DNA of 64,000 nucleotides from Geothrix campi (GCF_024609265.1 NZ_JANHMP010000003.1:361497-425496); one strand, 5' to 3'. Shown: positions 1 to 8,840, counted from the stretch's first letter. Translations and numbers: made by a program. The notes: generated by a model from the sequence alone, not told the origin.

Positions 1-2121
1 CCGCCTCGCGTCCGCTTCGAACTGGACGAGAAGGACCTGGATTCGTACCGTCGGGCGGCGGATTTCCTGAACTTCAACAATGCCGACGTGTTGTGCGTCC
101 AGCACGAGTTCGGCATCTACGGGGGGGCGGCCGGAAGCCATCTGCTGGCCCTGCTCAGGGAAGTCCGGATGCCGGTGGTGACCACCCTGCATACGGTCCT
201 GCGCGAACCGAACGCGGCGCAACTCCGGGTGATGGAGGAACTGATCCGCCGCAGCGACCGCCTGGTGGTCATGGCCCGCAAGGGGGCGGAAATCCTGCGC
301 GACACCTACGCGGCCCCGGAGGCCAAGGTGGACATCATCCCCCATGGCATCCCGGACATGCCGTTCATCGACTCCAGCTTCTACAAGGCGCAACTCGGCG
401 TGGAAGGCCGCAAGGTCCTCCTTACGTTCGGGCTGCTCGGGCCCGGGAAGGGCATCGAATATGCCATCGAGGCCCTGCCGGAGATCGTGGCCCGGCACCC
501 GAACGTGGTGTACCTCGTGCTGGGCGCCACCCATCCCCATCTCGTCGCGCAGGAAGGCGAAAGCTACCGGCTGGGCCTGGAGCGCCTGGCCGAGGACCTC
601 GGCGTGAAAGAGCACGTGATCTTCTACAACCGCTTCGTGTCCCTGGACGACCTCAAGGAGTTCATCGGCGCGACGGACATCTATCTCACCCCGTACCTCA
701 ACGAGGCGCAGATCACCTCGGGCACCCTGGCCTATGTCTTCGGCGCCGGCAAGGCGGTGGTCTCCACGCCGTACTGGCACGCCCAGGAACTGCTTTCGGA
801 CGGCCGCGGCACCCTCGTGCCCTTCCGGGATCCCCACGCCATCGCCGACGGCGTCTGCGCCTACCTGGATGACCCCGACCGCTTGAAGGCGACCGGGGAC
901 GAGGCCTATCAGCTGGGACGGGCGATGATCTGGCCTGCGGTGGCGCAGCGTTACCTCGAATCCTTCCAGCGCGCCCGGACCGAGCGGAGGGCCACACCCC
1001 GTTCCGCCTTTGCCGGATGGACGCTCGCCAGCCGACCCTACGAACTGCCTCCGCTCCGGCTCGACCACATCATCCGCATGAGCGACGGCACCGGCATCCT
1101 CCAGCACGCCACCTTCAATGTGCCGAACTTCCACGAGGGCTACTGCACGGACGACAATGCGAGGGCCTTCATCCTGTGCAACCTCCTGGATGAACTCGGA
1201 GGACGTTCGCCTTCGGAGAATACCGATCGTCTGGCCACCAGCTACCTGGCCTTCCTGGCGGCCGCCCTGAACCCCGAGACGGGCCGCTTCCGGAACTTCA
1301 TGAGCCATGGCCGGCAATGGCTGGAGGCCTCCGGCAGTGAGGACAGCCACGCCCGTGCCCTCTGGGCCACGGGCACCGGGTCCGGACGGTCGCGCAATCC
1401 CGGCCACCGGAGGCTTTCAGCCCAGCTCTTCGAGCGGGGCCTGCCCGCGGTGGAGGCCTTCTCGTCCCCCCGCGCCTGGGCCTTCACGCTGCTGGGCATC
1501 CACGAGTACCTCCGTGCCTTCCCGGACCATGAGCAGGCGAAGCTCCTGCGCGAGGACCTGACGGCCAGGCTCATCGGATTGTGGAACGCCTGCGCCACCG
1601 ACGATTGGCCATGGTTTGAATCGAGCGCCACATACGACAACGCCCGGCTCTGCCAGGCCCTGCTCATCAGCGCCCGGGGGAAGGCCAACCCCGAGGCCCT
1701 GGAGATCGCGCTCAAGTCCCTGGGCTGGTTGATCTCCGTGCAGAAGACTCAGAAGGGCCACTTCCGGCCCATCGGCAGCAATGGTTTCTACGTCAAGGGA
1801 GGCGCTCGTGCCTATTTCGACCAGCAGCCGGTGGAGGCGCAATCCATGATTTCTGCTTGTCTCGCAGCCTTTCGCACCACCCGGGATGACGCCTGGCTGC
1901 GGGAGGCGAAGCGCGCCTTCGAATGGTTCCTGGGCCGCAATGACCTCGGCCTGCCGCTGTACGATTCCAACGGCGGAGGCTGCAGCGATGGGCTGCATCC
2001 GGATCGGGTCAGCGAGAACCAGGGGGCGGAGTCGACCCTGGCCTTCCACCTGGCCCTCGCCGAGATGAACGTCGCTGCCCACGACATCGCCCCTGCCCCG
2101 ATCCTGACTCCGGCCCCATGA
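1..2121 (+). CDS. Glycosyltransferase family 4 protein with C-terminal helical (alpha/alpha) domain, 5' end cut by window
   Basis: The frame is open from base 1, so the gene begins upstream; the GTG at 88 is an internal Val (context ADVLCVQHEFGIYGG). The first half is a retaining GT-B glycosyltransferase. It has the HGIPD segment, a GLLGPGKGIEYAIEALP segment that matches the nucleotide-sugar half, and a PYLNEAQITSGTLAY segment followed by an ELLSDGRG motif. From roughly residue 350 of the visible part the sequence is a helical region rich in W, YDNARLCQALL and EWFLGRND, like (alpha/alpha) barrel sugar-binding or hydrolase domains. The stop overlaps the start of the GH130 gene by 4 nt (ATGA), so the two are translationally coupled and probably act on the same mannose-containing glycan. 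Donor and acceptor cannot be read from sequence. Confidence is high for the GT domain and moderate for the C-terminal fold. Confidence 0.85.
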   Translation, partial: PPRVRFELDEKDLDSYRRAADFLNFNNADVLCVQHEFGIYGGAAGSHLLALLREVRMPVVTTLHTVLREPNAAQLRVMEELIRRSDRLVVMARKGAEILRDTYAAPEAKVDIIPHGIPDMPFIDSSFYKAQLGVEGRKVLLTFGLLGPGKGIEYAIEALPEIVARHPNVVYLVLGATHPHLVAQEGESYRLGLERLAEDLGVKEHVIFYNRFVSLDDLKEFIGATDIYLTPYLNEAQITSGTLAYVFGAGKAVVSTPYWHAQELLSDGRGTLVPFRDPHAIADGVCAYLDDPDRLKATGDEAYQLGRAMIWPAVAQRYLESFQRARTERRATPRSAFAGWTLASRPYELPPLRLDHIIRMSDGTGILQHATFNVPNFHEGYCTDDNARAFILCNLLDELGGRSPSENTDRLATSYLAFLAAALNPETGRFRNFMSHGRQWLEASGSEDSHARALWATGTGSGRSRNPGHRRLSAQLFERGLPAVEAFSSPRAWAFTLLGIHEYLRAFPDHEQAKLLREDLTARLIGLWNACATDDWPWFESSATYDNARLCQALLISARGKANPEALEIALKSLGWLISVQKTQKGHFRPIGSNGFYVKGGARAYFDQQPVEAQSMISACLAAFRTTRDDAWLREAKRAFEWFLGRNDLGLPLYDSNGGGCSDGLHPDRVSENQGAESTLAFHLALAEMNVAAHDIAPAPILTPAP

Positions 2122-3575
2122 CGACCATCCCCCTCCGCCGCCACGACGTGGATCTCGTTCCCGAGAGCGCCCGGGTCATCATCCGTCCCTTCATCCCCTC
2201 TAATACCCATCGCATCACCACCATCCTCGGCCGTGCCCTCGCACTGAGTGAAGAGGAAGCGGCCCGCGATCTGGAATCCATGCTGCGGGAATTCGATTCC
2301 CGCCACCTCGACATCGAGACGCCCCTGCTGGCGAACTTCGAGCGGGTGCTGCCCCACATCTTCACGCACCGCCCCCTCACCCACGCGCGCAAGCTTCTCA
2401 TCGGCGCCCTGTTCTCGGGGGAGTACGCCCTCGAGTCCGCGGCCCTCTTCAACCCCTCGATCGTTCCACACCCCGACCAGGACGGCCTCCCTGCGGGTGC
2501 CCTGCGGTTCATCATGAGCCTGCGCGCCACCGGCGAGGGCCACATCTCCTCCATCGAGTTCCGGACCGGCCTCATCAACCCGGACGGGAGCATCCGCCTG
2601 GATCCCGTCTCCCGCTTCGTCGCCTTGCCCGACCTCAACCCCAATCCCAGCTACAAGAAGCTCCCCTTCATCGTCAAGCTGCACGAGATGGGCTTCAACA
2701 ACGGCAACGCCGCCTCGGTGATGGATTCCCTCGGAGAGAGCTTCACCCGGAGCGACCTGAACCGTTGCGTCCTCCGCATCCGGCGCGAGACCCGGCCCAT
2801 TACCCAGGATCTCAACAACACGCTCCGCTGCATCCAGTGGCTCGCCGATTCCAACTACGAACTCCACTTCTCCTCCAAGCTCGCCATGAGCGAGCGGATC
2901 ATCTTCCCCGTCTCCACCAACGAGAGCCATGGCATCGAGGACGCGCGCTTCGTCCGCCTCGTCGAAGACGACGGCTCGACGATGTACTACGCCACCTACA
3001 CCGCCTACAACGGGCACGCCATCCTGCCCCAGCTCATCGAGACCAAGGACTTCCTCCACTTCCGCATCCTCACGCTCAACGGCACCGCCGTGCAGAACAA
3101 GGGCATGGCGCTCTTCCCGCGCCGGATCGACGGCAACTACGCGATGCTCGCCCGCCAGGACGACGAGAACCTCTTCATCATGTTCTCGGACAATCCCCAC
3201 CACTGGAGCGATTCGACCGTGCTCCTCCGCCCTGCCGAGATGTGGGAGTCCGTGAAGATCGGGAACTGCGGCTCGCCGATCGAGACCGAAGCCGGGTGGC
3301 TGGTGCTCACCCACGGCGTCGGGCCCATGCGCAAGTACTGCATCGGCGCCGCCCTGCTCGACCTGCAAGACCCGACGAAAGTCATCGGCCGGTTGCGGGA
3401 ACCCCTCCTGGTGCCCGAGGGCACGGGCAGGGAAGGCTACGTGCCCAATGTCGTCTACAGCTGTGGAGCCCTCCTCCACGGCCGCGACCTCATCCTCCCC
3501 TTCGCCATGAGCGACAAGGCCTCGACCATCGCGAGCGTCTCCCTGGATGCCCTGCTCGCCGCCCTGCAGGCCTGA
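2118..3575 (+). CDS. Glycoside hydrolase family 130 protein (mannoside phosphorylase/mannosidase-like)
   Basis: 485 residues. The sequence fits the GH130 family (beta-mannoside phosphorylases and beta-1,2-mannosidases, five-bladed beta-propeller). Recognisable blocks are ESHGIEDARFVRLVEDDGSTMYYATYTAYNG, GNCGSPIETEAGWLVLTHGVGP and the late VPNVVYSCGALLHGRDLILPFAMSD. GH130 proteins normally have about 300-400 residues. Here roughly 150 extra N-terminal residues carry a helical region (SEEEAARDLESMLREF), as in the longer bacterial subgroup. No signal peptide is visible, so it is cytoplasmic. It starts inside the stop of the glycosyltransferase (ATGA), which implies one operon that makes or recycles a mannoside. 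Phosphorolysis versus hydrolysis cannot be decided here. Confidence 0.85.
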   Translation: MTTIPLRRHDVDLVPESARVIIRPFIPSNTHRITTILGRALALSEEEAARDLESMLREFDSRHLDIETPLLANFERVLPHIFTHRPLTHARKLLIGALFSGEYALESAALFNPSIVPHPDQDGLPAGALRFIMSLRATGEGHISSIEFRTGLINPDGSIRLDPVSRFVALPDLNPNPSYKKLPFIVKLHEMGFNNGNAASVMDSLGESFTRSDLNRCVLRIRRETRPITQDLNNTLRCIQWLADSNYELHFSSKLAMSERIIFPVSTNESHGIEDARFVRLVEDDGSTMYYATYTAYNGHAILPQLIETKDFLHFRILTLNGTAVQNKGMALFPRRIDGNYAMLARQDDENLFIMFSDNPHHWSDSTVLLRPAEMWESVKIGNCGSPIETEAGWLVLTHGVGPMRKYCIGAALLDLQDPTKVIGRLREPLLVPEGTGREGYVPNVVYSCGALLHGRDLILPFAMSDKASTIASVSLDALLAALQA

Positions 3576-3626
3576 GCCCCCCAACTGGGGCCGATGGGGC
3601 TGTAATGACGCGGCTTTGAACGCAGC

Positions 3627-3653
3627 AGGCCGAAGGTCTCCCCCTCTTTTTTT
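3627..3653 (+). terminator. Weak intrinsic terminator candidate after the GH130 gene
   Basis: A short stem AGGCC/GGTCT (one G-U pair, loop GAA) is followed after CCCCC by a run of seven T. The stem is short, so efficiency is doubtful, but the T-run is unusual in this GC-rich sequence and sits just before an independent promoter. Confidence 0.3.
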
Positions 3654-3682
3654 GGAAAGGAGGTTCGAGGCACTAAACCGAT

Positions 3683-3724
3683 TACGAAGTTTTTCGTTGA
3701 CGACTACGAAACCTGTCGTATCTT
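3683..3724 (+). promoter_or_regulatory. Promoter with two BlaI-type operators in front of the blaI/blaR-like pair
   Basis: Two 16-bp sites share the same plan, TACGA-N6-TCGT(A/T): TACGAAGTTTTTCGTT at 3683-3698 and TACGAAACCTGTCGTA at 3705-3720, with centres 22 bp (two helical turns) apart. A good promoter overlaps them: -35 TTGACG at 3697-3702, 16-bp spacer, -10 TATCTT at 3719-3724. The right half of the first operator touches the -35 and the right half of the second touches the -10. BlaI/MecI repressors bind dyads of the type TACA-N-TGTA, so autorepression of this pair is the natural reading. The sites are seen directly; binding is inferred. Confidence 0.75.
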
Positions 3725-3754
3725 TTCGGCATTCCTCTCCCGGAGCCCGATCCC

Positions 3755-4138
3755 ATGCAGCCCACCACTCGTCCCACCGACGCCGAACTCGCCATCCTGC
3801 GGGTGCTCTGGGAGCTGGGGCCGAGCACTGTGCGGCAGGTCTTCGAGGTATTGTCGGCCGAGCGGGAACTGGGCTACACCACCGTGCTGAAGATGCTTCA
3901 GATCATGCACGAGAAGGGCCTGGTGCAGCGGGATGTCACGGACCGCACCCATGTCTTCAGCGCCACGCGGACCCAGGTGCAGACCCAACGGACGCTGCTG
4001 GATGACCTGCTGGACAAGGCCTTCGGGGGCTCGTCCCTGAATCTGGTCATGCAGGCCCTGGCCACCCGCAAGGCCAGCCGCGAAGAGCTGGCGGAGATCC
4101 GGAAGCTGCTCGACCTGGCCGAAGGAGGAAAGCGATGA
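3755..4138 (+). CDS. BlaI/MecI/CopY-family transcriptional repressor
   Basis: 127 residues, the usual family length. The N-terminal winged helix begins PTDAELAILRVLWELGPSTVRQVFEVL, and the recognition region GYTTVLKMLQIMHEKGLVQRD is typical of BlaI/MecI. The C-terminal half (LLDDLLDKAFGGSSLNLVMQAL) is the dimerisation helix set. The start lies about 30 bp after the predicted -10. It overlaps the M56 peptidase gene by ATGA, the classical BlaI-BlaR arrangement in which the membrane metallopeptidase triggers loss of the repressor. No beta-lactamase or other obvious target is nearby, so the inducing signal is unknown. It probably binds the two dyads just upstream. Confidence 0.9.
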   Translation: MQPTTRPTDAELAILRVLWELGPSTVRQVFEVLSAERELGYTTVLKMLQIMHEKGLVQRDVTDRTHVFSATRTQVQTQRTLLDDLLDKAFGGSSLNLVMQALATRKASREELAEIRKLLDLAEGGKR

Positions 4139-6150
4139 ATCAGCTGCTGTCGCTCGTCCAAGAGCCCTGGGCCCGGGCCCTGGGCTGGAGCCTTCTCCAC
4201 TTCCTGTGGCAGGGTGCGGCCCTGGGCCTGCTGGCCTGGCTGCTGCTGGCCCTGCTGCGGGGCGCAAACGCCAAGGTCCGGTACGGAATCGCCTGCGCCT
4301 TCCTCCTGTTGATGGCGATCGCGCTGGCCGCCACCTTCCTGCTCCTCCAGCGGCCGGCCGCCGGCCAGCCAGAACCCCTGAACCTGACCGTCGCGGCAGC
4401 GGCCGGGGCCGTGGTTTCGGATGCACCTTTGGCCGTCCGGGTGAAAGCCGCCCTGGATCCCGCCTTGCCCTGGCTGCTGGGCACCTGGGCCCTGGGCGTG
4501 CTCCTCCTGTCCAGCCGTTTCCTCGGGAGCTGGATCCGCGTGCAGCGCCTGCGCCGCCGCAGCGCCTCGCCCGTCCCCGCCGAATGGCACCTGGTGCTGT
4601 CCCGGCTCTGCCGCGAGCTGAAGCTCTCCCGCACGGTGCGCCTGCTGCAATCCGCCGCGGTGGAGGTGCCCACGGCCCTTGGTTGGCTGCGTCCCATCAT
4701 CCTGCTGCCGGCCTGCGCCCTCACGGGTCTGGCCCCCCAGCAGCTGGAGGCCATTCTGGCCCACGAGCTTGCCCACATCCGCCGGGGCGACTTCCTGGTG
4801 AACCTCCTCCAGTCCCTGGTCGAGGTCGTGCTCTTCTACCACCCGGCCGTGTGGTGGCTCTCCGGCCGCATCCGCGCCGAACGGGAGCTCTGCTGCGATG
4901 ACGTGGCGGCGGCTCTCTGCGGCGATCCCCTGATCCTGGCCCGCGCCCTCACCGACCTCGAGGCCCTGCGTGAACCGGCGCCCTCCTCCCCCACCCACCT
5001 GGCCCTGGCCGCCAACGGAGGTTCCCTCATGCACCGCATCCGCCATCTGCTCCAGCCAGCCTTGCCCGCCTCCAACGCCGCCCGCGCCACCGCCCTGGCC
5101 CTGCTGGCCGCCTCGCTCCTGAGTGCCGCCGGCGTGGCCTTCCAGGACAAGGGGAAGGAACCCACACCCAAACCTGACCCGTCCACGCGCATGAAGGTGA
5201 TCGACGGCGACCGCCAGATGGATGTGCGCATGGAAGGCGAGGTCAAGCTCGATCCTGCGGCGAAGGAGCCCGTAGCCGTGCCCGGCGGCGGCAGCTTCCG
5301 CGTGGAGGAGAAGAAGGGCGGGAAGGTCCGGACCTACAGCGCCACCAAGGACAAGCGCACCTACACCGTGGATGGCCAGGAGCGGCCTCTCGACGCCGAG
5401 GGCGAGGCCTGGCTGCGGGAGACCGTGAAGGATGCGGCCAAGGCACAGAAGGCCCGCGACAAGGCCCATCGCATCGAAATCCACACGCGGCGAATGGAGG
5501 ATCAGACCCGCGAGCTGGACACCCACCTGAAGGAACTGGACGCGCACCTGAAGGATCTCGATCGCCTCCCGGAGCTGAGCCCCGAAGAGCGCGCCAAGGT
5601 CCGTGCCGACCTGGACAAGGCGCGGGTCGAGATCGAGAAGGCCCGCGCCGAGCGCCACAAGGTGCGGATGGAGGTGATCCGGAAGCAGGGCGACGCCGGG
5701 AAGGAAGTGGAGATCCTCACCGAGGACGTGGGCCCCGGCACCGTCGTGATCCGCAAGAAGGTGGACGGCAAGGAGGTCATCGAGAAGCGCGTGAAGGTCC
5801 GTGGCGCAAAGAAGGGCGAGGGCGGCACCTGGTCCTTCGTCGACCCCGATGAGGAGGACATCGTCGTGGATGTCCCCGGGGACATCACCATCCCCCCCAT
5901 CCACATCCCCGAGATCCACATCGAGCACCCGGGCGTCGAGGCGGATCCCCAGGCGGAGATCCGCGCCCTCCAGTCCGCCATGAAGTCCATGCAGAAACGC
6001 CTGGACCAGCTCCAGAAGGAAATGGCCACGACGCCAAAGGTCCCCAAGGCACCGGCAACCCCCCGGCCGGCCCTTCTTCCCCCACCGCCGCCCCCAGCGC
6101 CGGAGGCGCCTCCGGCCCCGCCCGCGCCGCCCGCGGACCCGGACCTCTGA
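4135..6150 (+). CDS. M56 (BlaR1/MecR1-like) membrane zinc metallopeptidase with long charged C-terminal tail
   Basis: 671 residues. Three hydrophobic spans lie near 15-40, 48-72 and 108-130 and a fourth near 317-337. The zinc motif HELAH is at residues 210-214, and ERELCCDD follows about 50 residues later, as in BlaR1. After the fourth span, BlaR1 proteins carry a penicillin-binding sensor domain. Here that is absent. Instead there are about 330 periplasmic-type residues: an acidic/basic coiled-coil stretch (HLKELDAHLKDLDRL, DKARVEIEKARAERHKVRMEV), a beta-rich part, and a proline/alanine tail (PPPPPPAPEAPPAPPAPP). It is coupled to the repressor by a 4-nt overlap. The signal sensed is not beta-lactam as far as the sequence shows and remains unknown. 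Confidence 0.85.
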   Translation: MNQLLSLVQEPWARALGWSLLHFLWQGAALGLLAWLLLALLRGANAKVRYGIACAFLLLMAIALAATFLLLQRPAAGQPEPLNLTVAAAAGAVVSDAPLAVRVKAALDPALPWLLGTWALGVLLLSSRFLGSWIRVQRLRRRSASPVPAEWHLVLSRLCRELKLSRTVRLLQSAAVEVPTALGWLRPIILLPACALTGLAPQQLEAILAHELAHIRRGDFLVNLLQSLVEVVLFYHPAVWWLSGRIRAERELCCDDVAAALCGDPLILARALTDLEALREPAPSSPTHLALAANGGSLMHRIRHLLQPALPASNAARATALALLAASLLSAAGVAFQDKGKEPTPKPDPSTRMKVIDGDRQMDVRMEGEVKLDPAAKEPVAVPGGGSFRVEEKKGGKVRTYSATKDKRTYTVDGQERPLDAEGEAWLRETVKDAAKAQKARDKAHRIEIHTRRMEDQTRELDTHLKELDAHLKDLDRLPELSPEERAKVRADLDKARVEIEKARAERHKVRMEVIRKQGDAGKEVEILTEDVGPGTVVIRKKVDGKEVIEKRVKVRGAKKGEGGTWSFVDPDEEDIVVDVPGDITIPPIHIPEIHIEHPGVEADPQAEIRALQSAMKSMQKRLDQLQKEMATTPKVPKAPATPRPALLPPPPPPAPEAPPAPPAPPADPDL

Positions 6151-6169
6151 TCCTGCCTCCTCCAACCGT

Positions 6170-6194
6170 GAAGGGCCCGCGCTGCGGGCCCTTC
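6170..6194. terminator. Bidirectional terminator hairpin
   Basis: Perfect 11-bp stem GAAGGGCCCGC / GCGGGCCCTTC with a GCT loop. It sits between the convergent 3' ends of the M56 peptidase gene (+) and the DinG-type helicase gene (-), so it can serve both. Confidence 0.8.
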
Positions 6195-6195
6195 C

Positions 6196-8247
6196 TCATA
6201 GCTGGCGCAAGAACGCCTCCACCCGCTCCCAGTCCCGGGTCACCGGGAAGGGCGGCAGGGCGGCACGTACCTGGGCGGCGTAGCGCTTGCCGAGGCGATC
6301 CTCGCTGGGCAGCATGAGGCGCGGGTCCAGCACGGCCACCACGCCGCGGTCGCCACGGGTGCGGATGAGACGGCCGATGCCCTGCTTGAGCTTGAGAGTC
6401 ATCTGGGGCACCTGGATGCCGATGAAGCCGAGGCCGTCGCGCTGGGCATCGGCCTCGCGGATGCGGGCCTGGAGCACGGGATCATCCGGCGGGGCGAAGG
6501 GCAGCGCGGAGACCACCACCAGGCTCAGCGCATCGCCCGGCAGGTCCACGCCCTGCCAGAAGCTGGCGAGGCCCAACAGGACGGCCGACGGCGTGGCCCG
6601 GAAGCGGTCCAGGAGCTGGGTGCGCGACAAGCCGTCGCCCTGGACGAAGAAGGTGAGCTCCGGCAGCGCGTCCTCCAGCCGGGGGCGGAAGGCGGCCAGC
6701 ATCTTGCGGCTGGTGAAGAGCAGGAGGGCCCGGCCCCGGCTGGCGCGCAGCATGCGTTCCATGGCCGAAAGCGAGGCCTCGACCCAGGCCGGATCGCCGA
6801 TCCCGCCGCCGCTGCCCGGGCGTCGTTCCGGCAGATCCGGCGGCACGAAGAGCAGGCCCTGCGATTCGAAATCGAAGGGGCTCTCCACGTGCTCGGCGAC
6901 CTCCACCTCAGGCTTCGTGAAGCCCAGGCGCAGGCCCAGGCCATTGAAGCCGCGGCCATCGCGCAGCGTCGCGCTGGTGAGCACCACGCTCTCGAAGCCC
7001 CGCCGCACGTGCTGGTGGAAGAAGGGGCGCACGTCCACCGGGTTCGACTTGAAGTGGACAAGGTGGGCCCCCTCCCGGTTCACGGTGGACACCCAGCCCT
7101 CGGGCTGGGCGAAGATCTGCTCCATGCGCGAGAAGGCCGTGCCCACCCGCTCGGCGAGGCGCATCCACAGTGGGTTCTCCGGGTCGGCGGCGCCCAGGCG
7201 CCGCGCCTCCAGCCACAGGGGATGCCCCGCCTCCACCCAGGCGCCCACGGCGTCGGCCAGGGCCTTCATCTCCGGGCCCGGCGACAGCAGGGGCAGCACA
7301 CCGCCCTCCAGGGGCACCCAGGTGAGGATGTCCGCCCAGGCCCGCTCCCAGGGCTCCAGCAGGGCCAGCAGGGCGGCTCCCGAGCCCTTGGCGGCCTCGC
7401 GCAGGTCCGTGAAGAGCAGGTTCATGGCGCGGCTGGACCAGGCTTCGGCGCAGCTTTCCGTGAGCTGCTCCTCCAGGTCGTGGGCCTCATCGAGGATGAG
7501 CACCGGCGCATCCGGCAGTACCTGGCCGAAGGCGGATTCCCGCAGCACCCGGTCCGCCAGCAGCAGCGCGTGATTCACGATGATGAGATCGGCCTCGGCC
7601 ACTTCCTGGCGCAGCTTCGTGAGGAAGCAGTCCTCGTAGCGCGGGCACTGGCGGCCCGTGCAGCGCTCGGCCCGGGCGTTGATCTTGTCCCAGAGGGGCG
7701 ACTCGCCCTCGCCGAAGCGGCCCAGGCCCTCCCGGTCGCCGTCCTGGGTTTCGCGGGTCCAGCGCTGGAGGGCCAGCCAGAGCTGCTGGTCGGCGCGGCT
7801 GAATTCCAGGTGGGCATCCGTGGACACCGCCTCCCAGGCCGTGCGGCAGAGGTAGTTGGCGCGGCCCTTGGCCAGCACCGCCTTGATGGGGCGGCCGAGG
7901 ATGCCGGCGGCCCGGGGGACATCCTCTTCCAGCAGCTGGCGCTGGAGCTGCTTGGTGCGGGTGGCCACCAGAATGGGATGGCGGCCTGCGGCCAGGGCCG
8001 GCACCAGATAGCCCAGGCTCTTGCCCGTCCCCGTACCCGCCTCCACGGCCTGGATGACGGCCTCGGGGCGGGCGTCGGGCTCGCCGCCACCGTCCCGCCA
8101 CCGCTGGAAACGGGCCGAGCCGTCCACCACGGCGTTGTGCACCAGCTCGGCCATGCGCCGCTGGCCGGGGCGGTCCTCGGCGCCGGGAAAGCACGCGAAG
8201 ATCCGTCCCTCCGGCGGGGCGAAGTAGCGGTCCATGGGATGCGCCAT
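6196..8247 (-). CDS. dinG: ATP-dependent DNA helicase, DinG/YoaA (XPD-like) family
   Basis: Superfamily 2 helicase of about 683 residues. Walker A GTGTGKS lies near residue 75 and the DEAH box sits in VLILDEAHDLEE. Between them are four cysteines (YLC, RC, QC, DC) arranged as the Fe-S cluster of XPD/DinG helicases. Later motifs include VLTSATLRDG, GLASFWQGVDLPGDAL and the QGIGRLIRT motif VI. The open frame reaches a TTG at 8265, but ATG 8247 (MAHPMDRYF) or 8235 is likelier; none has a strong Shine-Dalgarno. The family unwinds DNA 5'-3' in repair and R-loop removal. It is transcribed alone, convergent with the M56 gene. Confidence 0.88.
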   Translation of the reverse strand: MAHPMDRYFAPPEGRIFACFPGAEDRPGQRRMAELVHNAVVDGSARFQRWRDGGGEPDARPEAVIQAVEAGTGTGKSLGYLVPALAAGRHPILVATRTKQLQRQLLEEDVPRAAGILGRPIKAVLAKGRANYLCRTAWEAVSTDAHLEFSRADQQLWLALQRWTRETQDGDREGLGRFGEGESPLWDKINARAERCTGRQCPRYEDCFLTKLRQEVAEADLIIVNHALLLADRVLRESAFGQVLPDAPVLILDEAHDLEEQLTESCAEAWSSRAMNLLFTDLREAAKGSGAALLALLEPWERAWADILTWVPLEGGVLPLLSPGPEMKALADAVGAWVEAGHPLWLEARRLGAADPENPLWMRLAERVGTAFSRMEQIFAQPEGWVSTVNREGAHLVHFKSNPVDVRPFFHQHVRRGFESVVLTSATLRDGRGFNGLGLRLGFTKPEVEVAEHVESPFDFESQGLLFVPPDLPERRPGSGGGIGDPAWVEASLSAMERMLRASRGRALLLFTSRKMLAAFRPRLEDALPELTFFVQGDGLSRTQLLDRFRATPSAVLLGLASFWQGVDLPGDALSLVVVSALPFAPPDDPVLQARIREADAQRDGLGFIGIQVPQMTLKLKQGIGRLIRTRGDRGVVAVLDPRLMLPSEDRLGKRYAAQVRAALPPFPVTRDWERVEAFLRQL

Positions 8248-8340
8248 CGGACCAGTGTCGCCCAAAGGCGGAAAAAGGGCGAATGATCCCAGGGTGAATG
8301 GGCCGCGGGGATCGATGGCACCCGAGCCCAGGATTCAAGT

Positions 8341-8375
8341 GGGACCAAGAGGCGGCGCAGCCGCCGGGCGGTCCC
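8341..8375 (-). terminator. Hairpin after rlmH
   Basis: Two stacked perfect 6-bp stems, GGGACC/GGTCCC enclosing GGCGGC/GCCGCC with loop GCA, lie 6 bp beyond the rlmH stop on the minus strand. There is no T-run, so the terminator assignment is tentative. Confidence 0.45.
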
Positions 8376-8381
8376 CCTTGA

Positions 8382-8840
8382 TTATTTGTGATAATCCTTG
8401 CCCCGAAGGATGGTGAACGCCCGGTACAGCTGTTCCAGGAGCATCACCCGGCTCAGTTCGTGGGGGAAGGTCAGGGGCGAGAGGCTGAGCTGCTCTTTCA
8501 CCTCGGCCTTGAGGGTGGGGTCGAAGCCATGGCTGCTGCCCAGGATGAAGGCCAGGCTCTCCCCCCGGTCCATGCGCTCGCCCAGCCACTTGGCCAGGGC
8601 CCCGCTGTCCCGGAGTTTTCCTTCCGGCGTGAGCAGGACCGGGCAGGTCACCGCCTTCAGTTTCGGGCGCAGGCGCTCCGCCTCCTCCTTCAGCTGGCGG
8701 GCCGGGTCACCCTTACCCTCGGTCAATTCCGTCACCTCCATACGGGCATAGGGGCGGAGCATGTCCAGGTAGTGACGCTCCAGCCCCCGGCAGGGTTCCA
8801 GGCGCAGGCGACCGAAGGCGATGAGGGAGATGGGATACAC
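8382..8840 (-). CDS. rlmH: 23S rRNA (pseudouridine1915-N3)-methyltransferase RlmH
   Basis: 152 residues, the usual length for this SPOUT-fold enzyme. The C-terminal block SLSPLTFPHELSRVMLLEQLYRAFTILRG-KDYHK is diagnostic of RlmH, and FILGSSHGFD is the SAM-binding trefoil-knot loop. It methylates pseudouridine 1915 in helix 69 of 23S rRNA using SAM. The start is GTG at 8840; the nearby ATG at 8848 is out of frame. It is divergent from the lipoprotein gene that begins at 8930, with both promoters in an 89-bp gap. Confidence 0.93.
   Translation of the reverse strand: MYPISLIAFGRLRLEPCRGLERHYLDMLRPYARMEVTELTEGKGDPARQLKEEAERLRPKLKAVTCPVLLTPEGKLRDSGALAKWLGERMDRGESLAFILGSSHGFDPTLKAEVKEQLSLSPLTFPHELSRVMLLEQLYRAFTILRGKDYHK

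Noticed and set aside
3755-6150. Beta-lactam resistance locus
   Set aside because: The BlaR-like protein lacks a penicillin-binding sensor domain and no beta-lactamase is nearby.
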